From: Cladorhizidae sp. MBARI D1340-BT2 | Lineage: Eukaryota > Porifera > Demospongiae > Poecilosclerida > Cladorhizidae | Direction of reading: 5' to 3' | Assembly (NCBI GenBank): GCA_028752905.1 | Contig: JAQNBH010000004.1 | Span: 33,239,189 to 33,303,188 of the forward strand | Length of the DNA stretch: 64,000 nt | In this document: positions 12,601-26,000 of the stretch, piece after piece | How positions within the stretch are numbered: the first letter of the stretch is position 1 | Layout of the letters: the number at the start of each line of letters is the position of its first letter | Translations under genes and position numbers: made by a program | The notes under the pieces: generated by a model | What the model was told of the DNA's origin: nothing | Databases searched by the model: none | Seen by the model: the letters and a program-made list of their open reading frames with translations, nothing else

Positions 12601-15600
12601 GGGAAGCAACTTTCTCCGGAAAGAAAAGTGGAATTCAGAGTCCACTAAGGAATATTTCTCCTCGTGCACTTCAGCGTGCTTGTGTTTGAAGCTGCTAACT
12701 CGACTCTAGGAATTAAGCATATATGTGTACACAACATTGACTATTTACTATTCCCCTAAAGGAAGTGAGTCACTGAAAAAGATTTTTCCACTATTCTCCT
12801 AAAAGAAGAGAGTTACTGAAAGAGATTCAGCGAGCACTCGATATACCTGAGGTGAAGATAATCAAGCCTTCAGACACCTGCTGGTTAGCACATGAACAGT
12901 GTCTAAACCAGCGAAGGCAAGCTACAGTGCCATAGTGGTTGCCCTTAACAACACACACTTCACAACACATGAACCAGAAGCTCCTTGGCTAGCTAAAGCT
13001 CTCTCCAAGCATTCCACTGTGGCAGCCATCTTTATGTTAGTTACCTCGAGTAACTAATAAAGTTGAGCGAAACTCCTTCACGGTCAATTGCTTTGCCTGC
13101 AATATCAAGCCTGGTGGAGTGTACTCTACACACACACTGAATGCTGCCATAACTCGTGCAGAGAACTGGCTGTTGATGAACGTGATGATCTAGAGGGAGC
13201 TACTGAAATCAAAGTTACAATGGAAAAAGTAATAAATGCTTCCAGGAAACAGCAGCTAAACCATTTCTTAATGACCTGACAAGCAACATCAAGAGCCGGT
13301 TTTGCTCTCCAGATATAGTGACATCCTGAAGCAGCTTTGATCCTAGGGAGCTTCCAAAATTATATTTGATGGAAATGATTTTATCCGTACGCTAGTTTGG
13401 CCACTATGGAAAAGACAGAGTTGCTGAATTTGTTGAAGGTGAAGTGGGTCACAAGAAATGCTTTGATTTCATCAGATGGAATCTGTAAACTTATCGTAAC
13501 TACATCTCCAAGCTTCCCAAAGAAGGCCTACAGAAGCAGCTAACAGAACTCGTGTATACTGAAGTGCTAGTAACAACGTTTCCTAATCTGAGCACTTTGG
13601 TCAATATCTGCGTATGGATTCTGTTGGGACTGCATCGGACGAAAGAAGTTGCTCGGAAATGAAAGTAATCGACTCGATTGATGGGGGAGTGTACCCCCTC
13701 GTCCTTAATTATTGCATCCCCAGAGAAACTAGATGATTTAGAAGCTGTTGCTGGTGTGTGGAACAGAAAACACAGAAATATTGCTGTCGTCAATGCAGTA
13801 CATATATGTAGTTACTAGCATTCCATTGGAAACCAGTTCTTTCTCTGGACAGCAAGTCTTCTTTTGGCTGCTTGGACATATTTATTCTCTTATGGGGTAG
13901 CATAAATTTAGATTTCCGGGGGGCTATGCAATGCCCCCTCCCTGAAAAAACCCAGGTGTGTCTCAGTCCTACGGGACTTGCCTCCCCTAGTATGTGGGTG
14001 TGTCCACGTCCTACAGGACTTGCCTCCCCTAGTATATGGGTGTGTCCACGTCCTACAGGACTTGCCTCCCCTAGTATATGTGTGTGTCTCAGTCCTACAG
14101 GACTTGCCTCCCCTAGTATATGGGTGTGTCCACGTCCTACAGGACTTGCCTCCCCTAGTATATGGGTGTGTCTTAGACCTACAGGACTTGTCTCCCCTAG
14201 TATATGGGTGTGTCTCAGTCCTACGGGACTTGCCTCCCCTAGTATATGGGTGTGTCTTAGTCCTACAGGACTTGGTATGTGGGTGTGTCCACGTCCTACG
14301 GGACTTGCCTCCCCTAGTATATGGGTGTGTCTCAGTCCTACGGGACTTGCCTCCCCTAGTATATGGGTGTGTCCACGTCCTACAGGACTTGCCTCCCCTA
14401 GTATATGGGTGTGTCCACGTCCTACAGGACTTGCCTCCCCTAGTATATGGGTGTGTCTCAGTCCTACAGGACTTGCCTCCCCTAGTATATGGGTGTGTCT
14501 CAGTCCTACAGGACTTGCCTCCCCTAGTATATGGGCGTGTCCACGTCCTACAGGACTTGCCTCCCCTAGTATATGGGTGTGTCCACGTCCTACAGGACTT
14601 GCCTCCCCTAGTATATGGGTGTGTCCACGTCCTACAGGACTTGGTATATGGGTGTGTCTCAGTCCTACAGGACTTGCCTCCCCTAGTATATGGGTGTGTC
14701 TTAGTCCTACAGGACTTGCCTCCCCTAGTATATGGGTGTGTCTTAGTCCTACAGGACTTGCCTCCCCTAGTATATGGGTGTGTCTTAGTCCTACAGGACT
14801 TGCCTCCCCTAGTATGTGGGTGTGTCTCAGTCCTACAGGACTTGCCTCCCCTAGTAAATGGGTGTGTCTCAGTCCTACAGGACTTGTCTCCCCTAGTATA
14901 TGGGTGTGTCTCAGTCCTAAGGGACTTGCCTCCCCTAGTATGTGGGTGTGTCTCAGTCCTACGGGACTTGCCTCCCCTAGTATATGGGTGTGTCTTACGT
15001 CTTACAGTGACAATAAAATTAATTGGTGGAATTTGAAATTCACGGTTCAATTTCATGTTCGAATTGTTCGAAGTGATGGGAAACCACAAGGAGGACATTG
15101 GGAGCTGACCTTCTGTGGGTCACACCCCTCCCCCGGCATTCCTGAGCTACTTGGTTATAACCATGTGCCTTCTGTGATGAACCCGTCTTGTATCGATAGG
15201 CTTCCCACTTGTGGAAGGAGGCCATCATGTGTTCTGCTGGTCCAGCGGTAGCGTCCAAGGCAACCAATGTTCCCGTGTGTTTCTGTTTGTAATAAACTGC
15301 TCTCCGTGAGTGCAGGCTGTGGACTGAACTGTGTCTAACGTAGCACGCCTGTTCCATAACGCCGGCTCACTTAATGCAAGAAGTTTTCTAGCGAAGCTGC
15401 CTCTAGCCCCACTCTATTTTCTAAAGTGCATGTCATTTAGAATCAAGTTTGCCGTAACCAAGTACTCCTCCGCTCAGATGAGTAGTAGACAGTCCACGTG
15501 GACTAACTAGTTGGTGTTGGTGTAGAAGGCTAGAGCACCTACTGTAGCAGAAGCGTCCGGTCATCAGGTTGAATGTTGAAGGAAAAGAATAATGTTGCAA

Positions 15601-18600
15601 TAGTAATGATTTGCCCTGTGTTTGTTGTTCTACAGCCTTTGGCAAAGAAGAGGAAGATCGATGAGAAGGCTGTGGATTTTGCAGGTTAGATATCCCTACT
15701 CCCCTACTAATGCACATCAATGAGGTGTATAGCATGTATCATTGATATCCCCACTAATACACATCAATGCGGTGTAGAGCATGTATCATTGATATCTCTA
15801 CTAATACACATCAATGAGGAGTATAGCATGTGTCATTGATATCTCCACTAATACACATCAATGAGGTGTATAGCATGTATCATTGATATCCCCACTAATA
15901 CACATCAATGAGGTGTATAGCATGTATCATTGATATCTCTACTAATACACATCAATGAGGTGTATAGCATGTATCATTGATATCCATACTAATACACATC
16001 AATGAGGTGTATAGCATGTATCATTGATATCCCCACTAATACACATCAATGAGGTGTATAGCATGTATCATTGATATCTCTACTAATACACATCAATGAG
16101 GTGTATAGCATGTATCATTGATATCTCTACTAATACACATCAATGAGGTGTATAGCATGTATCATTGATATCTCTACTAATACACATCAATGAGGTGTAT
16201 AGCAGTGTATCATTGATATCCCCACTAATACACATCAATGAGGTGTATAGCATGTATCATTGATATCTCTACTAATACACATCAATGAGGTGTATAGCAT
16301 GTATCATTGATATCCCCACTAATGCACATCAATGAGGTGTATAGCATGTATCATTGATATCTCTACTAATACACATCAATGAGATGTATAGCATGTATCA
16401 TTGATATCTCTACTAATACACATCAATGAGGTGTATAGCATGTGTCATTGATATCTCTACTAATACACATCAATGAGGTGTATAGCATGTATCATTGATA
16501 TCTCTACTAATACACATCAATGAGGTGTATAGCATGTGTCATTGATATCTCTACTAATACACATCAATGAGGTGTATAGCATGTATCATTGATATCTCTA
16601 CTAATACACATCAATGAGGTGTATAGCATGTGTCATTGATATCTCTACTAATGAGGTTGTACTCGGTGCATTATTGGTATCCTTGCTCTGCAGAAAAAGG
16701 TCGAGTGACAGGTCAAATTGCTTGCAACAAAGTGAGTATTATGCAGATGTTTTAACCTTCTCAACTTTGTAGTACCTTATTTTTTTACCCTTTGTCACTT
16801 AACCCTCGTCCATTTGTATTATATAACCCTCATACTTTTGTATTATATAACCCTCATACTTTTGTATTATTTAACCCTCATACTTTTGTATTATTTAACC
16901 CTCATCCATTTGTATTATTTAACCCTCCGTCTGTTTGTATTAATACCCACATCCAATTTTATTATTTAAACCTCTTTCATTCATATTATTTAACCATCCA
17001 TTTGTATTATTGAACTGAGCATGTCCTCCTAGTTATCTCCCCTTTTGTATTAATCCTTCATATTTTAACCCTATACCCTTCATATTGATTAACCCCATCT
17101 TTTAATTTAACCCTCTCCCTTCATGCTATTGAAGTTTGCTCACCTCCTTTCAAAGCATGCTACTATGGACCACACCTTTTTGTCGTGTACAGGAGTGTCA
17201 AAATGTGTAGTCAGTTCTGGCTTGCACTGTTTAGTTGCCATGGCGATCCCAGGCGTGTCTCTATATACTATAGACATTCAAAGTTCTTGCCTGCATAATA
17301 CTGCTAGGGATATAGGGCCTGGAATGTAGGGCTAGGGATGTAGGTCTAGAGATATAGGGCTAGGAATATAGGACTATGAATATAGGATAGAGATATAGGG
17401 CTAGGAATGTAGTGATATAGGGCTAGGGATATAGGACTAGGGATATAGGACTAGGAATATACATGTAGGACTGGAGATATAGGGCTAGGAATGTAGGGAT
17501 ATAGGGCTAGGGATATAAGACTAGGGATATAGGGCTAGGAATAATATAGTAGGAATATAGGACTAGGGATATAGGGCTAGGAATGTAGGGATATAGGGCT
17601 AGGAATGTAGGGATATAGGGCTAGGGATGTAGGTCTAGGGATATAGGACTGAATATAGGACTAGAGATATAGGACTAGGGATATACATGTAGGGCTAGGA
17701 ATATAGGGCTAGGGATATAGGACTAGAGATATAGGGCTAGGAATGTAGGGATATAGGGCTAGGGATGTAGGTCTAGAGATATAGGACTAGGGATATACAT
17801 GTAGGGCTAGGAATATAGGACTAGGGATATAGGGCTAGGAATGTAGTGATATAGGGCTAGGAATATATGTAGGACTAGAGATATAGGGCTAAGGTTGGAG
17901 GGATGTGCATAGGGCTAGGTCAGTGGAGGTCCAGGCTACCTTCATCTTGTGATCTGTTCATGAATTATTCATTTCCTGTAGAAACTGTTGGAAGTGGTGC
18001 GCATCGTCAAGCCAGAGATCATCGCCATGGTGGACAGCTGCAACAAGGTACTGGCCAGGATTTGTCGTCATGGGTGACCGAATGCGTTGCTATGGGAACG
18101 CATAGTCGCAGGACTTAATATTCACAGTGTTCACGGCTAGGAGCCAAATCAGTGAATATTAATGCTACTTGGCACGTGCCACTAGTGGGGGTAATTGAAT
18201 CTTATGGCACACCATTGACGTGTATTTACCACGAGATTTCTTGGGTTAGTGAATGGCCTGTGGATAGCCAGCCACCTTGAGGCATGTGTCCTCGTACAAT
18301 GTGTCCACGTTTGCTCTTGGTTCTGTGAAGTTTCCGAAATCAACAGATGCAATGCATGCCGAACATTTTTATTCTAAATAATGCATGTTTGTGTGGTCGC
18401 ATCGGACCTGTCCCTTGCTTGGAGGCATCGGTGAGTGAGGTGAAGCCACTGTAGTTAGCGCAGTGGGTGGGCACTTGATAGCACGGGATGCTAGTCTTGA
18501 TGTCGGCCATGCGTGTATGTAAGGGAAATAGAACGTGTGGAGTTCTACTTTTATCTCTTTATTTATGTTGCAAAGAGACAATAATAAAAACAAAAATATA

Positions 18601-20000
18601 ACAACAATAATAGCAATAATAATAACAACAATAATAGCAATAACAACAAATAATAAAAATAACAACAAAATAACAAAATAACAACAAAATATCAAAACAA
18701 CAACCAACAAACAACCAACAAACAATAATAATAACAATAACAACAACATTAGTGACAACAAACAAATAATAATAACAACAATAATAACAACAATAATAAT
18801 AACAACAACAATAATAAAACAGCAATATTCCTGATGGCTAGAGCATCTGGTCAAAACGTCGAGAGAATACAATTTCAAATTTATTATTAGAAGGATATTG
18901 CAATAATAATAATAATAATAAATTTAAAAAACTAATAATAATATCAAGAGCAAGCAGAGACCCACAAACCTCAGCCACTCCCAACAATTTTGCTTTCTTC
19001 ATCAGTCTGAAGGGGGGGGGGGGGGGGGGGGAGAATATTGATTTGACTTGTCAGCTATGAAAATAGCTCGGGGAGGGAGCAAACTGCTTGCCTTGACTCT
19101 GCTGAAGAACACAAGCATGAAGAGAAACTGTGTACAGGTGCCTGCAGCAAGCGATGGCTTCCTCTGTTCATCCTTCATCCTCTTTACATCCATCCTCTCT
19201 CCACACACCCATGGCAGCCACTCAATAAGAGAGCACATCATCTGCTACCATCCCAAACATTCTTTCCCCAACTATTTTGTAATGTGAATTGTTCATATGC
19301 TGCAGGTAAAGATCTGGGTGCAGCTGATGATCCCCAAGATAGAGGACGGCAATAACTTTGGCGTCAGCATTCAGGTAGACTCACCTCCTGTTCTTACAGG
19401 GAGGGGGGGGGGTTAATTCTGAGGTGCCGTATTTTGAGGGAAATGCAAGCCTAAAATTCTTAGTGGGAATATATTTCGTGGTGCCAATTTTTCGTTGCAT
19501 TCATGCTGAAGAAGGGAAGTTTCTTTTTTAAGGAGTTGGTGTGTGTGGGTGTATGTGTGAATAGTGTGATGTGGGATAAGTGTGTTTTGGTGTGTGATGT
19601 GTTTGCAGGAAGATGTGTTGGGGGAGGTGAGCAAGGCCGAGTCTGACGCAGGTTCTTATCTGGAGCAAATGTCAAGGTACTGCACTCTGTCCTTTCTCCT
19701 CAAACACTTCTAAAAGAGGAGCACTCCTTATTTAAAATGGAGGCATTCTAAATGATGTCACTCGAAATATCTTCTCTCCTTTATTATTATTATTATTGTT
19801 GGTGTTGTTGTTGTTGTTACTAACTTAACTATTATATACTAACTATTATTATTATTATTGTTGTTGTTGTTATTATTATTACTATTACTATTACTATACT
19901 ATTACTACTACTATTATTATTATTAATTATTATTATTAATTATTATTATTAATTATTATTATTAATTATTATTAGTATTAATTATTATTAATTATTATTA

Positions 20001-20066
<66 letters not shown>

Positions 20067-23000
20067 ATTATTGTTGTTATTTTTAGTATTATATTATTAT
20101 TATTTATTGTCCTGCTGCTGCTGGGGTGCATGGGGTTACCTGAAGGTCCATCAATGGAGGATTACATTTCTAAGGCCCCATAGCTGTGCCATCTCCTCCC
20201 CATCAACATGCTAGCTTCATGTCCTCATGTCCTGCTATGTGTCCTCATGTCCTGCTATGCAACTAACATTACAGCAGTGTTGGGGACCTGCCATGCATGG
20301 TGTATCTATGTAGTCACCTTTACTGCCATGCATGGTGATTCACTGTACATCCACCCATGTTAAAAATAGATATGAATGGGTCACCCACCTTAAATAATGG
20401 TGTGCTTATGTAAAACGGGAATGGTCGTCCTAGTGAAGAGATTGATGTTGACAATGGCGGCAGATTCGGGAAAGAAAACTGGCTGCTTATAGGCAAGTAA
20501 GAACAGGTTGCATGGTTAATAGCTGTCAGGAAAGTGTGACTGAAGATCCTTCTGACTTACTCTTTCACTTCTGACTTCTGTGACAGCAGCTGTCGAGGTA
20601 GTTAATTACTAGGTTTAGGCACCACTAGCATCCCTAGCAGATGTTTACTGGATGTATAATGAAACTGAATGTGATGCTTGAAAATGGTTGCCTAGCAGCA
20701 AACTACAAGATGATTACAGGGATATGAAAAATGTCACTATCGACACCAGTTCTGTACTCGGAGATTTGCATGGTGGGAGACCAGGCACACCAGAGGAACC
20801 ACTCGTATTAATTAGTACTCCGACCTGCTACACCTGTAAAACACCCGCACACACACACACACACACACCTCCAGTTACCCAGGAAACTCTCTCCTTCTAA
20901 ATATATATTCTATTCACTACTATGGATACTTTAGACTTACTAACGGTCTTATAGATTTCTTCATCCTCTCCTTCCTTGTCCATCTCTGTGCTGAAGCTGG
21001 CAGTGTTGAGAGAATCAGCTCTCGTGGCCTGTTTCTCTTCTCAGTATCTTGACTTCATCACTGTTCACACCAGGCCCCCATAAGCAAGCAGAGACTCCTT
21101 CCTCAAAGCTCACTTCACCACCGACAACGCCAAGTTATCGTCAAAATGTGCCGTCGATGCTTCTCTAATGAAATACCTGTAGATGCCATCGGAAGCAAAC
21201 ATTCAGCTGCAATGCTTATTTTACCTAGCAACCTCACAACTACGGACTAGGGATTTTCTCGGTTCCTAGAGGTAAGATTTGGATATGCACTGATCTACTA
21301 AGCCAGCATTAGGTTTAAAAAATGTCCTGAGATGCTGCGAAGTTTCTTGATAGCACCTTTAAACTTCCATATGGGTGGTTATACCGGTGAATGGATTAGC
21401 GTTAGCATGCTCTAGTTATGGAGGTGTGGTCTTTAAAAGGTTTTGCTAGACTGGAAATGATCGACGGTGCGGATCTGGAGAATGTCTGAGCGGCTCGCAC
21501 TTCAGGATTGCAAGTTTGGAGTCGCAATTGTCAGCTACTTCCATTATCACACTCCAAGTATTGCATCATGATGATGGTGACATCAGTAATGTACAGATCA
21601 GCAGTATACTATATTAGGGCATCAGCTATGCTAGGGTTAGGACAATGGCTAGAGCAATACAATGATCAGTAATGTATCAGGCCTTCAGCTATGCTAGGGT
21701 TAGGACAATGGCTAGAGCAATACAAACCAGTAATGTTCAGCTATGCTAGGGTTAGGGCAATGGCTAGAGCAATACAATGATCAGTAATGTATCAGGCCTT
21801 CAGCTATGCTAGGGTTAGGACAATGGCTAGAGCAATACAATGATCAGTAATGTATCAGGCCTTCAGCTATGCTAGGGTTAGGACAATGGCTAGAGCAATA
21901 CAAACCAGTAATGTTCAGCTATGCTAGGGTTAGGGCAATGGCTAGAGCAATACAATGATCAGTAATGTATCAGGCCTTCAGCTATGCTAGGGTTAGGACA
22001 ATGGCTAGAGCAATACAATGACCAGTAATGTTCAGCTATGCTAGGGTTAGGGCAATGGCTAGAGCAATACAATGATCAGTAATGTATCAGGCCTTCAGCT
22101 ATGCTAGGGTTAGGACAATGGCTAGAGCAATACAATGACCAGTAATGTTCAGCTATGCTAGGGTTAGGGCAATGGCTAGAGCAATACAATGATCAGTAAT
22201 GTATCAGGCCTTCAGCTATGCTAGGGTTAGGACAATGGCTAGAGCAATATAATGATCAGTAATGTATCAGGCCTTCAGCTATGCTAGGGTTAGGGCAATG
22301 GCTAGAGCAATACAATGATCAGTAATGTATCAGGCCTTCAGCTATGCTAGGGCTAGGGCAATGGCTAGAGCAATAAATGAGAGGATTTCAAGTTATCTTG
22401 AGGGCACAGGTTTTAAATATAAAAATAAAATTTATGTTGTTTTTTCCTTCCTCTCTCCATCGCACCTTCGCTGCCCTTCAGTAGATGTGGGGGGAGGAGT
22501 TTGCACCCACTTCATACCCAAAAACTCATCGACACTTCGCTATGACAATATTTGAATTTTATACCTGATCTGTCTGGATGCCACACCTACTTGAAAACAT
22601 AGTAATCAGGTTTGTCAGTAGCTGGGCTCCCCATGAAGCAGTGCCTAGTCACCAGTAGCTGGGCTCCCCATGAAGCAGGACATAGGCCCAATAGCTGGTT
22701 CCCCATGGAGCAGGGCCTAGTCACCAGTAGCTGGGCTCCCCATGAAGCAGGACGTAGGCTGGTTCCCCATGAAGCAGTGCCTAGTCACCAGTAGCTGGGC
22801 TCCCCATGAAGCAGGACGTAGGCCCAATAACTGGGCTCCCCATGAAGCAGGGCCTAGTCACCAGTAGCTGGGCTCCCCATGAAGGATATCCACAGGCTGT
22901 TTATTACACGGAATGTCCAATGGAAAGTCTTCGATGATGCATTCCAGCCAAACAGCTGAGCACCTTCGAAGTAAAAAACAGCCGAAGGAGGGGGGGGGGA

Positions 23001-26000
23001 GGGGGGAACACTTACCCCGCGGAGATAACTCAGCCAATTTTTATGTCATAAAAAAGCTCGATCTTTGCTCTATACACAACTTTTGACTATAACAACACAC
23101 AAGAATGTTCCCTGACTTGCTGACGACTTGTAATCAGCAATTAGACCATTTATATTCATTAGCACCACTCAGGGACTACTTCACTAGCAGTTTTATGACA
23201 GGGCACTTGAGATACCTCCTAAACAAGTTTGAACCCTATTGTACTGTTCAGTCTCGGCTAGGTGCTGTACGAGAACACTAGTAGTAGTAGTAGTGTTACT
23301 CTCAATGAACTCTCAGTTGACATAATAACATTAAAATCACCTTCTCAATAATCAACTTCAAATTGTATATATTCACTCGACGTTTCGACTAGATGCTCTA
23401 GCCTTCGTCAGGAATCATCTTTGTACATGCAACTAATTGACTGCTGTACTTGTCCCAGGTGCAGCTGCAGAGTTCGCTGCTCTTCTCTATTGAACCTTTT
23501 TTTTTTTTTCCATCAAAACACTCACTCCTGCTCTTACGTCTGCAATTAAGCCCAGTTTTCCCGGGCTTTGGAAACCATGAGCAGATTGGTCCAGACAGAA
23601 ACCACTTCTTTATCGAGATCCACTTATCGTTCCTGGGGAATTAGTCTCACTGTTTGCTGGTCACTTGTGCCCCCAGCTTGGGGAGCAACAGCACACTGTC
23701 AACTGTTGCATGCGGCAGTGCACTCTCTAGATGGAGCACATCGGAGTAGCTACTCTCCACTCTCCATCTGATGGACTCCCTTTTATAATGAAAGTTGAGC
23801 TTGCTAAGGTGGCTGAGGTTACTAAGGATGGCTAGGTTAATAAGATTGGCTGAAATTGATTGGCTGAAATTGCTAAGGATGGCTTAGGTTGGCCAAGGTT
23901 GCTAAGGATGGCCGAGCTTGCTAAGGATGGCTGAGGTTACTAAGGTTCATAAGGTTGGCTGAAATTGTTAAGGATGGCTAAGGTTGCTAAAATTCCTTAC
24001 ATCCCAAGGCTTTGCCAAGACATGGAGACTAGTCATGTTTGTGTGCTCACATATAAGAAACCTGGTAGATTGGACACCAGTGCTTCTTTCAGAAATATGA
24101 TCAAATATCTGCATGTTCCTACTCTTGGGTAGGTCCTCTGCTAGGTCAAAATCAGGAATATATGGGGAGGGGGTGGGTGGGGGCACATTTCTCTCTGTGT
24201 CCCAGACCACTCGAGGAAGACCTCAATCATTCAAGAGGAATTCCTTGAGATGAGATGACATTTCACACACGCCGTCAGTTACATCACGACAAAGTGGGAA
24301 ATGGTCACGCACGTGGGGAGGGGGGGGGGGGGGGGGGGGGCGGCATCAATACTGACCACCTCTAGAAAAGTGCATCTGTAATTTCTGAAGAAAAGTTGAA
24401 TGTGAAGTAGATGCGAGTGAGACAGCCTCTGATGTGCGTAGAATGTGCTGCATTATTGGCCGGGCCTGGGGCCTGGTGTAGATATTTACAGTAGAAGACT
24501 AGAAGGTCCCAGTGGCCAAGGTCCTCATAGACCCAGGTGTAGATCTTTACAGTAGGTTGGCTTCTTAACAGTCAGCACATAAATATGATGATGTAACCAT
24601 GTCTCGACAACGGGTCCTATTTCTGGTTTCATCGTGAAGTATTTTGAGGACGTGATTTCTCCCCTGCATTGTATTTAATACTAAAAGATTAAATTATCAT
24701 CCCTTGCCTGTTCGTATCTTGTCTGAATGTCCGTTGCTTGCCTGTATTGCAGGTACTACAGCTCCAGAGCGAAGCTCGTCTCCAAAGCAGCGAAGTATCC
24801 AGAACTTGTTAGTTCAGTTGTTGTTATTCGTAATAATGACCATGTCCAATAGGTGTGCATTATATGGAATTATGTTATCCTTTTCCGTGTTTCGGCCACA
24901 CCCCCTGTAATATGTGCATGCTGGCAATACACATGCTTATTTGGCCAGTTTAGTGACGGCCATTTTAATGAATGGGCACTGCATGATTATATTCATTGCA
25001 ATACTGATGGTCTGCTCCATGTAGGATGACTACAGGCAGGCCATCAAGGAGTACGATGAGAAGGTGTATCTTGGCTTCAAACTTATCCTCAGAGAACTGC
25101 GCAACATATACGTGAGTTGGGGTGCTAATGGCGGGCATTCCTCGGCCACGCCCCATTTCTCTCTCCAACACACGTGTGAGCAACGTCGTAGCAACCACTT
25201 TCTGTGTGGCACTCTTAATACCTACTCCCAGTTGGCATGGGAGAGGGGAGGGTGACCATGGCCTCCTCCCAGTTGGCACGGGAGAGGGGAGGGTGACCAT
25301 GGCCTCCTCCCAGTTGGCACGGGAGAGAGGAGGGTGACCATGGCCTCCTCCCAGTTGGCACGGGAGAGGGGAGGGTGACCATGGCCTCCTCCCAGTTGGC
25401 ACGGGAGAGGGGAGGGTGACCGTGGCCTCCTCCCAGTTCCAGTTGGCATGGGAGAGGGGAGGGTGACCATGACCTCCCAGTTCCAGTTGGCACGGGAGAG
25501 GGGAGGGTGACCATGGCCTCCTCGAAGTTGGCACGGGAGAGAGGAGGGTGACCATGGCCTCCCAGTTGGCATGGGAGAGGGGAGGGTGACCATGGCCTCC
25601 TCCCAGTTCCAGTTGGCACGGGAGAGGGGAGGGTGACCGTGGCCTCCTCCCAGTTGGCACGGGAGAGAGGAGGGTGACCATGGCCTCCTCCCACATGGCA
25701 CGGGAGAGAGGAGGGTGACCATGGCCTCCTCCCAGTTGGCACGGGAGAGAGGAGGGTGACCATGGCCTCCTCCCAGTTGGCCTGGGAGAGGGGAGGTTGA
25801 CCTGGGAGAGGGGAGGGTGACCATGGCCTCCTCCCAGTTCCAGTTGGCACGGGAGAGGGGAGGGTGACCATGGCCTCCTCCCAGTTGGCACGGGAGAGGG
25901 GAGGGTGACCATGGCCTCCTCCCAGTTGGCACGGGAGAGGGGAGGGTGACCGTGGCCTCCTCCCAGTTCCAGTTGGCACGGGAGAGGGGAAGGTGATCTT

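Noticed and set aside
13872..15251. Long open frames on both strands over the 42-bp array (459, 396 and 352 codons)
   Set aside because: Unit length is a multiple of three without stops, so every copy prolongs the frame. The peptide is a plain 14-residue repeat with no domain, no splice context, and equal openness on both strands.
18369..18878. Hydrophobic minus-strand frame (Val/Ile/Cys-rich), looking like membrane segments
   Set aside because: It is the translation of AAC/AAT microsatellite.
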